Shown here: piece by piece, positions 10,803 to 19,837 of the stretch
Layout of the letters: each line of letters starts with the position of its first letter
How positions within the stretch are numbered: position 1 is the stretch's first letter
NCBI RefSeq assembly: GCF_000938255.1
Contig: NZ_JYMR01000004.1
Coordinates: 372,001 to 436,000 of the forward strand
Source: Bradyrhizobium sp. LTSP849
Lineage (GTDB): Bacteria > Pseudomonadota > Alphaproteobacteria > Rhizobiales > Xanthobacteraceae
DNA length: 64,000 bases
Direction: 5' to 3'
Program-made: the position numbers and the translations under genes
Notes under the pieces: generated by a model
What the model was told of the DNA's origin: nothing
Seen by the model: the letters and a program-made list of their open reading frames with translations, nothing else
Database searches by the model: none

Positions 10803-10855
10803 GTTACTGACCGGTACGTACTAATGCCGCATCGCAATACGTACCGGTAAGTAAC
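10803..10855. promoter_or_regulatory. Divergent operator/promoter for the TetR repressor and MFS pump
   Basis: An 18-nt arm at 10803-10820 (core ACCGGTACGTA) is repeated inverted at 10838-10855 with one mismatch. For the pump, TTGACA at 10795-10800 and TACTAA at 10819-10824 (18-nt spacer) form a fair sigma-70 promoter lying under the left arm. The right arm ends one base before the pump's ATG, so a bound repressor would block both initiation and the leader. Confidence 0.75.
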
Positions 10856-12166
10856 ATGCCCCCTTCTTCCGTTCAACCTGCCTCCGTTCAATCCGCCTCC
10901 GTCTCGAAGCGGCCGTTCGGCCGGAACTACGCCTTCGTGGTCGTCGCCGTGATCTTCCTGGCGCTGCTTGCGTCAGCGGGACTGCGCGCGACGCCCGGCG
11001 TGCTGATGCTGCCTCTGCAAAAGACTTTCGGCTGGGACGTCAGCGTGATCTCGTCGTCGGCCGCGGTCGGCATCTTTCTCTATGGCCTCGCCGGTCCCTT
11101 CGCCGCGGCCGTGATGCAGCGCTTCGGCATCCGCCGCACGGTGCTGGGCGCGCTGGTGCTGATGTCGCTCTCGACGGCTGCGAGCTATTTCATGACTGCG
11201 CCGTGGCAATTGTTCCTGACCTGGGGACTGCTCTCCGGCATCGGCTCGGGCGCGGTGGCCAACGTGCTCGGCGCCACCATCGTCAACCGCTGGTTCACCA
11301 CCAATCGCGGCCTCGTCATGGGATTGCTGACGGCGAGCACCGCCACCGGCACCCTCATTTTCATGCCGGGCCTCGCGGCCCTGGTCGAATGGGGCGGCTG
11401 GCAGCCGGTGGTGCTGACCGTGGCCGCGTGCTGCGCGGCGCTGATTCCGCTGGTGTACATTCTGGTGCCGGAGCGGCCCGCCACGATCGGGCTGCGCTCT
11501 TACGGCGGTGCGCATGAGGATCAGCCCGCGCCACCGGCGCAGGGCAATCCGTTCGCCGCCGCGATCAGCAACCTCGTGCGCGCGGCCAAGACACAGACGT
11601 TCTGGTTCCTGTTCGCGACCTTCTTCATCTGCGGCTTCACCACCAATGGTCTCGTCGGCACCCATTTGATCGCATTCTGCGGCGACCATGGCATCTTCGA
11701 AGTGCAGGCCGCGAGCCTGCTCGCGCTGATGGGGTTCTTCGACCTGTTCGGCACCACTTTGTCGGGCTGGCTCACCGACCGTTTCGATCCACGCAAGCTG
11801 TTGTTCTTCTATTACGGCCTGCGCGGGCTCTCGCTGATCTATCTGCCCTACTCGGATTTCTCGTTTGTCAGCCTGTCGGTGTTCGCCGTGTTCTACGGGC
11901 TCGACTGGATCGCGACCGTGCCGCCGACCGTGCGCATCGCCAACGAGACGTTCGGCGACAAGAATGCGCCGTTGATCTTCGGCTGGGTCGTCGCCGGTCA
12001 TCAGTTAGGGGCCGCCTGCGCCGCCTTCTTCGCCGGTTTCATGCGCTCAACGCAGGGTGATTATCTGCAAGCCTTCATGATCGCAGGTGTAACAGGCATC
12101 CTCGCCGCCGTGCTGTCGCTGATGATCGGCCGGCGGCCGGTGCAACCGGCGCTCGCCACCGCGTAA
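10856..12166 (+). CDS. MFS transporter
   Basis: 436 aa, about 12 membrane helices in two halves joined by a loop near residue 215 (EDQPAPPAQGN). The fold shows in AVGIFLYGLAGPFAAAVMQRFGIRRTVL (family motif A region between helices 2 and 3) and the second-half equivalent LSGWLTDRFDPRKLLFFYYGLRG. The N-terminus holds a small SVQPASVQSASV repeat. Likely a drug or organic-anion carrier controlled by the divergent TetR gene; substrate unknown. Its annotated ATG touches the operator arm, leaving little room for a Shine-Dalgarno, so the true start could be slightly downstream. Confidence 0.88.
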   Translation: MPPSSVQPASVQSASVSKRPFGRNYAFVVVAVIFLALLASAGLRATPGVLMLPLQKTFGWDVSVISSSAAVGIFLYGLAGPFAAAVMQRFGIRRTVLGALVLMSLSTAASYFMTAPWQLFLTWGLLSGIGSGAVANVLGATIVNRWFTTNRGLVMGLLTASTATGTLIFMPGLAALVEWGGWQPVVLTVAACCAALIPLVYILVPERPATIGLRSYGGAHEDQPAPPAQGNPFAAAISNLVRAAKTQTFWFLFATFFICGFTTNGLVGTHLIAFCGDHGIFEVQAASLLALMGFFDLFGTTLSGWLTDRFDPRKLLFFYYGLRGLSLIYLPYSDFSFVSLSVFAVFYGLDWIATVPPTVRIANETFGDKNAPLIFGWVVAGHQLGAACAAFFAGFMRSTQGDYLQAFMIAGVTGILAAVLSLMIGRRPVQPALATA

Positions 12167-12181
12167 AGGGTGACGCGAATT

Positions 12182-12215
12182 GTCCGAGGTGCTTCGGTGA
12201 GCGGAGCCCTCGGAC
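12182..12215. terminator. Hairpin between convergent MFS and chemoreceptor genes
   Basis: GTCCGAGG at 12182-12189 pairs exactly with CCTCGGAC at 12208-12215 in the 57-nt gap between two convergent genes. It could stop transcription from both sides. No U-tract on either strand. Confidence 0.4.
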
Positions 12216-12223
12216 TGCGCCCG

Positions 12224-14254
12224 TCAGGCCGCCCGGACCGAGTCCAGGAATTTGCCGACTTCGAGCTTGAGGCGATTGCTGTCGCCAGACAATGACCGCG
12301 CCGCAGACAGCACCTGCGAACAGGCCGTGCCGGTTTCGGACGCGCCACGCTGCACATCGGTGATGTTGGCAGAAACCCGCTGGGTGCCGTGCGAAGCCTG
12401 CTGCACATTGCGGGAGATTTCCTGGGTCGCCGCGCCCTGCTCCTCGACCGCGGCTGCAATCGTCGATGAAACCTCGGACAGCTTTTCGATGGTGCTGCTG
12501 ATGTTCTGGATCGCGCCAACCGACTCTGCCGTCGCGGTCTGAATGCCCGCGATCTGCTGGCCGATCTCGCCGGTGGCTTTCGCGGTCTGCTCGGCGAGCG
12601 CCTTCACTTCCGATGCCACGACCGCGAAGCCGCGGCCGGCCTCGCCGGCACGCGCCGCCTCGATGGTGGCGTTCAGCGCCAGCAGATTGGTCTGACCTGC
12701 GATGGTATTGATCAACTCGACGACGTCCCCGATGCGGCTTGCAGCCTTCGACAGCTCGCTGACCCGCTCGTTGGTGATGCGGGCCTGGCCGACCGCATCG
12801 TTGGCCATCCGCGCCGATTGCTGCACCTGGCGGCTGATCTCGGTCACGGATGACGCCATTTCTTCGGTGGCGGCGGCAACCGACTGCACATTCGTGGACG
12901 CTTCCCCGGACGCGGCGGCGACCGTCGTGGTGAGGTCCTGTGCACGCTCCGCGGTCGAGCTGAGCGTCGAGGCGGAGGCTTCGAGCTTGGTCGCGGCCAA
13001 CGACACGGTTTCGACGATCTCGCCCACGGCGGTCTCAAAAGTGTCGGCGAGCTTGATCATATCAGCCTTGCGCTGCCCCTCGACGCGCTTGTCCTGATTT
13101 GCCTTGGCATCGGCTTCATCCCGCGCTCTCTGTTCGGCATTCTCGCGGATCACGACGACCGTCTTGGCCACATCGCCGACTTCGTCACCGCGATTTGCGC
13201 CGGGAATTTCGATATTCAGCTCACCGCCCGCCATCTTGCCGAGTGCGCCACTCAGGCGGGTCAGGGGCCGTGAAACGCCAACAAACGTGAAGATCACCGA
13301 GCCGATCAGCGACAGCATCATGATGATAGCCAAGACGAAACTCAGACGGTTCGCCTGGCCCAATTCGGCCGCGGCCTGCGCCTTGGCTTCCCCGGCGCCC
13401 TTTTCGGCAATTTCCACGGCCGTTCGCATCAACTCGAGGATCTGGTTGGCAACCGGCAGCGCCTTCACATCGACGAGCTGCTTCTTGTCCGCTTCTGCCT
13501 GAATCGCCTCGCGGGTTGCTGCCGAAAATTTCTTCACGATGGTCGCGAGCGAATCGATCGTCCCCAGAAGCCCAGCGTCGCTGACGATGCTTCTGGCACT
13601 GTCCAACGTGTCATCCAGTCCAGCGGTACGGTTGTCGATGACGTTCTTCTGGCCCTCGTCGCCGGTTGCGATCAATTGCCAGGTCGCTGAACGAACCGAA
13701 TTGAACATTGAATCGGCTTCGTTCAGGACCTTTTCGATATCGGACCGATTTGTCGCGCGGATCAGCGCCGACGACAGCAGCAGGTCTTCAAATGTCTTGG
13801 TCCACTCGGCGGAGCGATCGTTCCGCTTCTTGGTGATCTCGAAGATCCTGAGCTGGGCCTTTCCGATCTCCGATGCCTGGTTGTTATATTCGGCGGCAAG
13901 GAATCTGATTTTCTCCAGCCGCTCCTTGTCGGCCGGATTGGCGACATTGCCGATCGCAACATCGAGCTCCCTGGTCACGGCCGTGAAGGCGGCGTTGAGG
14001 CCGCCCAGGCCCTTCTCGAGTTCGGACGAATTCTTCGACTGCCTGGTATCGCGTACCGCCAGCTCCATTCCCCGCAAGGCAATGTTGCCTTGAAGGGTGT
14101 GGTCGGCGATCGTCTGGAGCACGCTGGCGCGGTGTTGGGCTGAATTGATGGCCTGCTCCGAGACCATCTGGTTGGCGACCATGGCTCCCGAAAGCAGAAC
14201 GCCGAACAGGCCCACGGCGCCGAGTTTGTAACCAATACGATTGAGCTTGGGCAT
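12224..14254 (-). CDS. Methyl-accepting chemotaxis protein
   Basis: 676 aa from the ATG at 14254 ([21 protein letters not shown]); 18 further in-frame codons upstream are unlikely. Membrane helix 1 spans about residues 9-29, then a long helical periplasmic sensor region, membrane helix 2 ([21 protein letters not shown]), a HAMP linker ([19 protein letters not shown]) and the cytoplasmic signalling coiled coil. The conserved hairpin tip is present ([23 protein letters not shown]). It should signal to CheA/CheW, none of which are in the window. No C-terminal CheR-docking pentapeptide is apparent. Confidence 0.93.
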   Translation of the reverse strand: MPKLNRIGYKLGAVGLFGVLLSGAMVANQMVSEQAINSAQHRASVLQTIADHTLQGNIALRGMELAVRDTRQSKNSSELEKGLGGLNAAFTAVTRELDVAIGNVANPADKERLEKIRFLAAEYNNQASEIGKAQLRIFEITKKRNDRSAEWTKTFEDLLLSSALIRATNRSDIEKVLNEADSMFNSVRSATWQLIATGDEGQKNVIDNRTAGLDDTLDSARSIVSDAGLLGTIDSLATIVKKFSAATREAIQAEADKKQLVDVKALPVANQILELMRTAVEIAEKGAGEAKAQAAAELGQANRLSFVLAIIMMLSLIGSVIFTFVGVSRPLTRLSGALGKMAGGELNIEIPGANRGDEVGDVAKTVVVIRENAEQRARDEADAKANQDKRVEGQRKADMIKLADTFETAVGEIVETVSLAATKLEASASTLSSTAERAQDLTTTVAAASGEASTNVQSVAAATEEMASSVTEISRQVQQSARMANDAVGQARITNERVSELSKAASRIGDVVELINTIAGQTNLLALNATIEAARAGEAGRGFAVVASEVKALAEQTAKATGEIGQQIAGIQTATAESVGAIQNISSTIEKLSEVSSTIAAAVEEQGAATQEISRNVQQASHGTQRVSANITDVQRGASETGTACSQVLSAARSLSGDSNRLKLEVGKFLDSVRAA

Positions 14255-14646
14255 GTTGGCGAACTGTCCAAATTCTGGATGACAGAAGTTCTGGGGTGAG
14301 CGAATCAAACCCCACGAGGCGCAATCAGGCGGCGGAAAGCGTAGCCGGTGCGCATTATTTTAGGGTTAATTCGTGCCCCGTAGACTGACGGGTCAAAAAC
14401 GCTTTGCGATGGTGACCGACGTGTTTGATGCCGAACTCTGATGGTGTGGTCGCTCGTTGGGCTTCCCGATCGTAGGCGCCTCTTTCCAGAATGGTGCCAA
14501 TTGGCCCGACGCTTGCACCCGGCAGGTATGACAATATTCAATCGATGGCGGAATCATTCCGGGAATAGTGGAATTCAAGGGCTGCTGATGGACGACCGAG
14601 ACCCGCGCTGCATCATGGAGATATTGCGCGACAGGCCCCCCGCGGC
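14255..14646. other. Intergenic region between chemoreceptor and amino-acid transporter operon
   Basis: 392 nt between divergent genes. The right half holds the sigma-54 promoter match at 14502-14517. A 69-codon reading at 14441-14650 crosses that promoter and has no recognisable features, so I do not call a gene. No convincing promoter was found for the chemoreceptor. Confidence 0.6.
14502..14517 (+). promoter_or_regulatory. Candidate sigma-54 (RpoN) -24/-12 promoter
   Basis: TGGCCCG-ACGC-TTGCA matches the consensus TGGCACG-N4-TTGCA with one mismatch and has the required GG-N10-GC spacing. Initiation would fall near 14528, leaving a leader of about 120 nt before the permease at 14647. It implies control by nitrogen status or another enhancer-binding activator; no clear NtrC site was seen. 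Confidence 0.6.
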
Positions 14647-15366
14647 ATGAATTACCGTTGGGATTGGTCGATCCTCTTCAAAGATACCTATATGGGTTGG
14701 CTGTGGAGCGGCCTGCTCTGGACCGTGATCATCAGCCTTGCCAGCTGGGCCGTCGCGCTCATGGTTGGTCTGCTGGCCGGGACCGCCCGGAGTTCGCCCT
14801 CGCGTGGTGCCCGGCTGCTGGCCGGACTCTATATCGACGTCTTCCGCAACGTTCCGCCGCTGGTGCAGCTCTTTCTCTGGTATTTCGTGCTGCCTGAAGT
14901 GGTCCCCGATTCCTTCGGGCTCTGGCTCAAGCGGGACCTGCCCTATCCGGAGGTCGTCACCGCGGTCGTGGCGATCGGCCTCTTCGCCGGCTCGCGCGTC
15001 GCCGAGCAGGTCCGCGCCGGAATCGACGCGGTCGGCGCGCCGCTGATGCCGGCGGCGCTGGCGACGGGGCTACGTCCGGCGCAGGCCTACCGGCTGATCG
15101 TTCTGCCGCTGGGCCTGCGCGCCATCGTCGGGCCGCTGACCTCGGAATTCCTGATCACCGTCAAGCTCTCCTCTCTCAGCCTCACGATTGGCGTCCTCGA
15201 ACTCACCGCGCAGAGCCGCCATGTCGAGAACTACACCTTCCAGGGTTTCGAGGCCTTCACCTTCGCGACGATCGGCTACCTCGTCATCGGCCTGTGCGTG
15301 ACGGGACTGATGCGCTTCATCGATATCAGGATCGGCGGCGCAGCCCTGCGAAAGACGCCGGCATGA
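14647..15366 (+). CDS. Polar amino-acid ABC transporter permease (GltJ-like)
   Basis: 239 aa. It begins MNYRWDWSILFKDTYMGWLWSGLLWTVIIS and has the family's signature after the first helix (LLAGLYIDVFRNVPPLVQLFLWYF). The ATPase-contact loop is degenerate but readable (AALATGLRPAQAYRLIVLPLGLR). Resemblance is to glutamate/aspartate transporter permeases (GltJ). First gene of a five-gene unit; its TGA overlaps the next gene's ATG (ATGA), indicating translational coupling. Confidence 0.9.
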   Translation: MNYRWDWSILFKDTYMGWLWSGLLWTVIISLASWAVALMVGLLAGTARSSPSRGARLLAGLYIDVFRNVPPLVQLFLWYFVLPEVVPDSFGLWLKRDLPYPEVVTAVVAIGLFAGSRVAEQVRAGIDAVGAPLMPAALATGLRPAQAYRLIVLPLGLRAIVGPLTSEFLITVKLSSLSLTIGVLELTAQSRHVENYTFQGFEAFTFATIGYLVIGLCVTGLMRFIDIRIGGAALRKTPA

Positions 15367-16019
15367 GCGATTTCGACTGGGGTATCATCGCCCGCTCCTC
15401 GGCGTTTCTGGCGGAAGGCATGGCGCTCAGCGCGCTGCTGGTCCTGGTTGCGACCGTCGGCGGGCTGATCCTGGGCTTCGGGCTTGCGCTGATGCGGCTG
15501 TCCTCGCACCGGTGGCTCTCCGTCCCCGCCTCGACCTACGTCACTGTGATGCGCACGCTGCCGCTGGTGCTGGTGCTGTTCTGGTTCTACTTCCTCGTGC
15601 CACTCGCCATCGGCAGGCCGGTCGGGTCGCTCACCTCCGCACTGCTGGCGTTTGTGCTGTTCGAGGCGGCGTTCTACTGCGAGATCGTCCGCGCCGGCAT
15701 CTCGAACGTTCGTCATGGACAGAGTGATGCGGGACTTGCGACCGGGCTGCGGCGCGCCCAGGTGCTGCGCCTCATCATCCTGCCGCAGGCATTGCGGGCG
15801 ATGATGCCGCTGATCCTGAACCAGATCGTCATCGTCTTCCAGGACACCTCGCTGGTCTATGTCGTCTCGCTGCATGATTTCCTGACCGCCGCGAGCGTCG
15901 TCGCATCCCGCGACGGGCGCGCTACTGAGATGTATGCGCTGGTCGCGGTGGTCTATCTGGTGATTTGCCTGGGCACGACGAAAGCCGCCGAGTTCTACAG
16001 GAAGGGCCTTCCGTCATGA
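15363..16019 (+). CDS. Polar amino-acid ABC transporter permease (GltK-like)
   Basis: 218 aa from the ATG at 15363, which overlaps the preceding stop; the in-frame upstream extension is rejected. HisM/GltK-type permease with [19 protein letters not shown] after helix 2 and the EAA-like loop [26 protein letters not shown] further ATGA overlap at 16016-16019 couples it to the ATPase. Forms the channel with the preceding subunit. Confidence 0.9.
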   Translation: MSDFDWGIIARSSAFLAEGMALSALLVLVATVGGLILGFGLALMRLSSHRWLSVPASTYVTVMRTLPLVLVLFWFYFLVPLAIGRPVGSLTSALLAFVLFEAAFYCEIVRAGISNVRHGQSDAGLATGLRRAQVLRLIILPQALRAMMPLILNQIVIVFQDTSLVYVVSLHDFLTAASVVASRDGRATEMYALVAVVYLVICLGTTKAAEFYRKGLPS

Positions 16020-16744
16020 TCGTCATCGACGATTTGCACAAATCCTACGGCCACCAGCAAATCCTGCGCGCCTGCTCCGCGACCGTCAACCTCGGCGAGG
16101 TCGTGGTGGTTTGCGGACCGTCCGGCTCCGGCAAGAGCACGCTGATCAAATGCATCAACGGGCTCGTGCCGTTCGAGCGCGGAACGATCACGGTGGATGG
16201 CGTCTCAGTGTCCTCACCCAAGACCGACCTGCCGGCCCTGCGCGCGCGCATCGGCATGGTGTTCCAGAGCTTCGAACTCTATCCACACATGACGGCGTTG
16301 CAGAACGTCAGCCTGGCGCAAATCCATGTGCTGAAGCGCTCGCGGGCCGAGGCCGATGCGCGCTCGGAGAAAATTCTGGCGCGGGTCGGGCTCGGCGACA
16401 AGCGGGACAGCCGACCCAGCCAGCTTTCAGGCGGACAGCAGCAGCGCGTCTCGATCGCCCGCGCTCTGGCCATGGACCCGCGAGCCATGCTGTTCGACGA
16501 GCCAACGTCGGCGCTCGACCCAGAAATGATCAACGAGGTGCTGGAAGTCATGCAGGAGTTGGCACTCGAAGGCATGACCATGATGGTCGTGACCCATGAG
16601 ATGGGTTTCGCCCAGCGGGTCGCCGATCGCGTGCTGTTCATGGACCGCGGCCAGATCGTGGAGGACACGCCCAAGGCCCAGTTCTTCACCGCCCCCGCCT
16701 CGGAGCGAGCCAGGCAGTTCCTCACCAACGTCCTGACGCATTGA
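16016..16744 (+). CDS. Polar amino-acid ABC transporter ATPase (GlnQ/GltL-like)
   Basis: 242 aa from the ATG at 16016. Walker A is GPSGSGKST at about residues 38-46, the Q-loop is [11 protein letters not shown], the ABC signature LSGGQQQR, Walker [15 protein letters not shown] and the switch histidine VVTHEM. All nucleotide-binding elements are intact. It drives the two permeases in front of it; the periplasmic binding protein of the system is separated by the dehydrogenase gene (17944-18816). Confidence 0.95.
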   Translation: MIVIDDLHKSYGHQQILRACSATVNLGEVVVVCGPSGSGKSTLIKCINGLVPFERGTITVDGVSVSSPKTDLPALRARIGMVFQSFELYPHMTALQNVSLAQIHVLKRSRAEADARSEKILARVGLGDKRDSRPSQLSGGQQQRVSIARALAMDPRAMLFDEPTSALDPEMINEVLEVMQELALEGMTMMVVTHEMGFAQRVADRVLFMDRGQIVEDTPKAQFFTAPASERARQFLTNVLTH

Positions 16745-16797
16745 GCGGCTGAGATGATCGCCTTTCCCCAACCAGACCCAGAAAAGGCGCTCGCACG

Positions 16798-17868
16798 ATG
16801 CGCGTAAGTATTCTTGGAGCCGGCTCCGCTGCCTGCGGCGCTGCCGCCTATCTCTCGACGGCCGGACATGACCCGATGCTGTGGTCGCCTTCCGGCCGGA
16901 GCACGCAAGCCCTCGCGGCAGGAGAGCCGCTGCGAGCGACGATGGCGATCGAGACCAGCTTCCATCCGCGCATCGCTGACAGTGCAGCCAAAGCTATCGC
17001 CGACGCTGACGTCGTGATGCTCGCCATGCCAGGCTATGCCCACAAGATGGCCCTCGATGAAGCGGCGCGGCACCTGCGGGAGGGACAGCCGATCATCATC
17101 AGCTCGCACGCCTCCTTTGGCGCGCTCTATCTCTCGCGGCAGCTCGCGGCGCGTGGCGTCCGTTCGCCGATCATCAATTGGGGCACGACGCTGACGACCG
17201 GCCGCAAGACTTCGCCGACCGAGGTCGCCGTCAACTCGGTGCGCTCGAAGATCGATCTCGCGACGGTGCCGCAAGGCGGCAGTGCCGAAGGTCTCGCGCT
17301 CTGCACGGCGCTGTTCGGCGACCGCTTCGTCGAACGCGAGGGGCTTCTCGCCATCGCGCTCAGCAATCTCAACCCGCAGAACCACCTCGCCATCGCCCTG
17401 TACAACCTGACCCGCATGGAGCGCGGCGAGCGCTGGGGGCAGGCGGAGAACGTCACGCCCGCCGTCGGGCGTGTCATGGAAGCGCTCGACGCCGAGCGGC
17501 TGGCGATCGCCGAAGCCTTCGGCGTTTCGGTCCGCACCATCCACGAACACTACGCCTACTCCTACCAACTCCCGGTCGCCAGCATCGCCGAGATGAATGC
17601 CGAACTACATAACCGCGGGCGCGGCGGCTTCGGCCCCGCGACGCTGGACAGCCGCTATGTCCTCGAGGACGTGCCCTTCGGATTGCTGCCGACGGTGCTG
17701 CTCGGGCAACTCGTCGGGCGGCCGGCGACGTTGCACGATGCTGGGATGACGATGCTTTCGGCGGCCTACGGCCGCGACTTCGCAGGAGATAACGACCTTT
17801 TGCCCGCGCTCGGCTTCGCGCAGATGACGAGGGAGGAACTCCAGGCGCGGGCACGCGGAGGATACTAG
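16798..17868 (+). CDS. NAD/NADP octopine/nopaline dehydrogenase family protein
   Basis: 356 aa. An N-terminal Rossmann fold begins at once (MRVSILGAGSAACGAAAYLSTAGHD), followed by ADVVMLAMPGYAHKMALDEA; the C-terminal half has the opine-dehydrogenase-like helical domain with the conserved stretch EHYAYSYQLPVASIAEMNAELH. Family members oxidise or form opines, i.e. secondary amines made from an amino acid and a keto acid. It lies inside the amino-acid transporter operon, 53 nt after the ATPase and 75 nt before the binding protein, suggesting the imported ligand is an opine-like or amino-acid conjugate (inference). The stop codon sits in a 13-bp tandem duplication. Confidence 0.85.
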   Translation: MRVSILGAGSAACGAAAYLSTAGHDPMLWSPSGRSTQALAAGEPLRATMAIETSFHPRIADSAAKAIADADVVMLAMPGYAHKMALDEAARHLREGQPIIISSHASFGALYLSRQLAARGVRSPIINWGTTLTTGRKTSPTEVAVNSVRSKIDLATVPQGGSAEGLALCTALFGDRFVEREGLLAIALSNLNPQNHLAIALYNLTRMERGERWGQAENVTPAVGRVMEALDAERLAIAEAFGVSVRTIHEHYAYSYQLPVASIAEMNAELHNRGRGGFGPATLDSRYVLEDVPFGLLPTVLLGQLVGRPATLHDAGMTMLSAAYGRDFAGDNDLLPALGFAQMTREELQARARGGY

Positions 17869-17883
17869 ACGAGGATACTAGAC
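17858..17883 (+). repeat. 13-bp tandem duplication across the dehydrogenase stop codon
   Basis: GAGGATACTAGAC occurs twice without a gap (17858-17870, 17871-17883). The TAG at 17866-17868 that ends the dehydrogenase is in the first copy. Looks like a replication-slippage product; the protein is not altered. Confidence 0.85.
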
Positions 17884-17943
17884 ACTTGCCCTCCGCCGGG
17901 GGCGGATCACCATGCGAGCGATCGCGACAACCGAAAGAGACCC

Positions 17944-18816
17944 ATGACACTCAATCTTGCTGCCGCCACAGGCGCGTTCCTGGCCATCGGTCTCGCAGCT
18001 TCGTCTGCAGGAGCGCAGGAAGTGGACTCCATCGTCAAGAAGTTGCGCGACACCCAGACCATCACCATGGGCGTTCGGGACGCCTTGTTTCCCTACAGCT
18101 ATCTCGACGACCAAAAGAACCCCACCGGCTATTCGGTCGAGTTCTGCACGCGCATCATCGACGACATCAAGAGCGAGTTGAAGCTGCCCGAGATCAAGAT
18201 CAAATACGTCCCGGTCACGATCCAGAACCGTCAGGCGCTCGTCGCCAATGGCACGATAGACCTCGAATGCGAAGGCACGGTCAACACCTTCGGCCGCAAC
18301 AAGCAGGTCGACTTCTCGTCGGTCTCCTATGTCTCGTCGAGCCAGATGCTCGTCCTTAAGAGCGCCGGCATCAAGAGCTATGACGATTTGAACGGCAAGA
18401 TCGTCGCGGTAGCGACCGGCGGCAGCAGCGAGCCTGACCTCAAAAACCTGATCGCCGAAAAGAAGCTGAACATCCGGATCGTGAATGTCGACGACCACGC
18501 GGCCGGGCTCATCACCGTCGAGACCCGGCGCGCCGACGCTTATTTCAGCGACAATGGCGCCTTCTACGGGCTGATCCGGCAGTCGAAGAAGCCGGACGCG
18601 CTTGAAATCGTCGGTGACGAATATGGCTACGCGCCGCAGGGCTTCATGGTGCCCAAGCTCAATCCGACGATCCTCTGGATCGTCAACCACTCGATGGGGA
18701 AGATGTTCAAATCGGGCGAGGCCGAGGCCCTGTTCAACAAATGGTTCGGCCAGTTCGGCGCTCACGTCACGCCGAAACTAAGGGCGGCGTGGTCCACCCA
18801 GTCCTACGCCGAATGA
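17944..18816 (+). CDS. Polar amino-acid ABC transporter substrate-binding protein (GltI-like)
   Basis: 290 aa. The N-terminus is a Sec signal (TLNLAAATGAFLAIGLAASSAGA, cleavage near residue 24). The mature protein follows the bacterial extracellular solute-binding family 3: TITMGVRDALFPYSYLDDQKNPTGYSVEFC in lobe 1, VDFSSVSYVSSSQMLV at the hinge, GKIVAVATGGSSEPDLKNLI in lobe 2. The acidic/amide ligand-binding pattern resembles GltI. AAAGAGA lies just before the ATG. Last gene of the unit, supplying ligand to the permeases at 14647-16019. Confidence 0.9.
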   Translation: MTLNLAAATGAFLAIGLAASSAGAQEVDSIVKKLRDTQTITMGVRDALFPYSYLDDQKNPTGYSVEFCTRIIDDIKSELKLPEIKIKYVPVTIQNRQALVANGTIDLECEGTVNTFGRNKQVDFSSVSYVSSSQMLVLKSAGIKSYDDLNGKIVAVATGGSSEPDLKNLIAEKKLNIRIVNVDDHAAGLITVETRRADAYFSDNGAFYGLIRQSKKPDALEIVGDEYGYAPQGFMVPKLNPTILWIVNHSMGKMFKSGEAEALFNKWFGQFGAHVTPKLRAAWSTQSYAE

Positions 18817-18979
18817 GCCCGGCCTGACATCGCGCCGGTTTCGCCTCGCCTTGCGCAGGGCGGATCGACGGGGGTGGTCGTCCCTTGGCGATCGCCTGCG
18901 CAATCCGTCAGCGCCCTTGGCGTCAGGCCGAAACGGAAACTACCCGGCTTGGCGGGTCCTTGTAATCCCGCGCCCAGTG

Positions 18980-19000
18980 GCATATGTCTACGGCATATGC
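18980..19000. promoter_or_regulatory. Probable VapB operator
   Basis: GCATATG at 18980-18986 and CATATGC at 18994-19000 form a 7-bp inverted repeat with a 7-nt spacer, 13 nt before the vapB start. A TTGTAA at 18960-18965 could be the -35. AbrB-type antitoxins repress their own operon at such sites. Confidence 0.55.
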
Positions 19001-19013
19001 TTGGAGATAACCC

Positions 19014-19250
19014 ATGCCTGAGCAGAGGCACGTCAGACTGTTCCGCAACGGCCGCAACCAGGCGGTCCGTATTCCTGTGGAGTTCGAACTGCCGGGCGAC
19101 GAAGCGATCATGCACCGCGACGGCGATCGTCTGGTGATCGAGCCGGTGCGTAAGCGCGGACTGGTCGCCCTGCTCAAAACGATGAAGCCGCTGGAAGAGA
19201 GTTTTCCTGAAATCGACGACCCCCCGCCCGCGCCGGAGAGCGTGTTTTGA
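19014..19250 (+). CDS. vapB: VapB-family antitoxin (AbrB/SpoVT fold)
   Basis: 78 aa. The N-terminal swapped-hairpin DNA-binding domain is recognisable from RHVRLFRNGRNQAVRIPVEFELPGDEAIMHRDGDRLVIEPV. The proline-rich C-terminus (EIDDPPPAPESVF) is the usual toxin-binding tail. Its stop overlaps the TTG start of vapC by two bases. It would inhibit VapC and, with it, repress transcription from the palindrome at 18980-19000. Confidence 0.9.
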   Translation: MPEQRHVRLFRNGRNQAVRIPVEFELPGDEAIMHRDGDRLVIEPVRKRGLVALLKTMKPLEESFPEIDDPPPAPESVF

Positions 19251-19648
19251 CTCGCTACATGCTGGACACGAACATCGTTTCCGACCTGATCAGAAATCCG
19301 CAGGGCAAAGTTGCAAAACGGATCGCCAAGCTGGGCGAGGACAACATCTGCACCAGTATCATCGTGGCGGCCGAACTGCGCTACGGCTGCACGAAGAGCG
19401 GGTCGAAGCGACTGCTCAAAGCTGTCGAAGACCTGCTCGGCGAGATAAATGTGCTGCCATTCGAAGTGCCAGCCGACACCGAATACGGCGGAATTCGCGC
19501 CAAGCTGGAAGCGGCGGGAAAGCCGATCGGCGGCAACGACCTGCTGATCGCCGCTCATGCCTATGCGACCGGCGCCACGATCGTGACCGCCAATACCGGT
19601 GAATTCAAACGTATCCCCGGCCTGAACGTGGAGAATTGGCTTGCTTGA
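19247..19648 (+). CDS. vapC: VapC-family PIN-domain ribonuclease toxin
   Basis: 133 aa starting with TTG at 19247, inside the end of vapB (TTGA overlap), which fixes the start. The PIN active-site acids are visible: D7 in MLDTNIVSDLI, the glutamate in IVAAELRYG, the aspartate in GNDLLIAAHAYATGATIVTANTGEF. VapC toxins are magnesium-dependent RNases, several cutting initiator tRNA or rRNA; the target here is unknown. All catalytic residues are present, so it should be active. Confidence 0.92.
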   Translation: MTRYMLDTNIVSDLIRNPQGKVAKRIAKLGEDNICTSIIVAAELRYGCTKSGSKRLLKAVEDLLGEINVLPFEVPADTEYGGIRAKLEAAGKPIGGNDLLIAAHAYATGATIVTANTGEFKRIPGLNVENWLA

Positions 19649-19760
19649 AAACTTACGAGCAAACCAACCTAGCTTAGCAACACAAACAGACGCGGCTGAT
19701 GCAATGAGAGGGCCGATTCAGGACCCTGAGTTCGCAGTTTTATTCTGAATGATGAGAAAA

Positions 19761-19837
19761 TGGCGCGCCCGGAACGATTCGAACGTCCGACCCTCAGATT
19801 CGTAGTCTGATGCTCTATCCAGCTGAGCTACGGGCGC
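19761..19837 (-). tRNA. tRNA-Arg (anticodon ACG)
   Basis: Reading the minus strand, a 77-nt cloverleaf: acceptor GCGCCCG/CGGGCGC, D-arm GCTC...GAGC, anticodon stem TCAGA/TCTGA with loop CTACGAA (anticodon ACG), 5-nt variable loop, T-arm GGACG-TTCGAAT-CGTTC, discriminator G and an encoded CCA at 19763-19761. The ACG anticodon would need A34-to-inosine editing to read CGU/CGC/CGA. The region around it (19649-20004) otherwise holds only a short CCTCCGG/CCGGAGG hairpin at 19880-19899. Confidence 0.97.

Noticed and set aside
14441..14650. 69-codon open frame before the amino-acid transporter
   Set aside because: Runs across the sigma-54 promoter match, has no family features and no good ribosome binding site.
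19761..19837. tRNA-Arg as an integration attachment site
   Set aside because: No second copy of its 3' end and no integrase within the window; kept only as a weak hint in the repeat-density finding.
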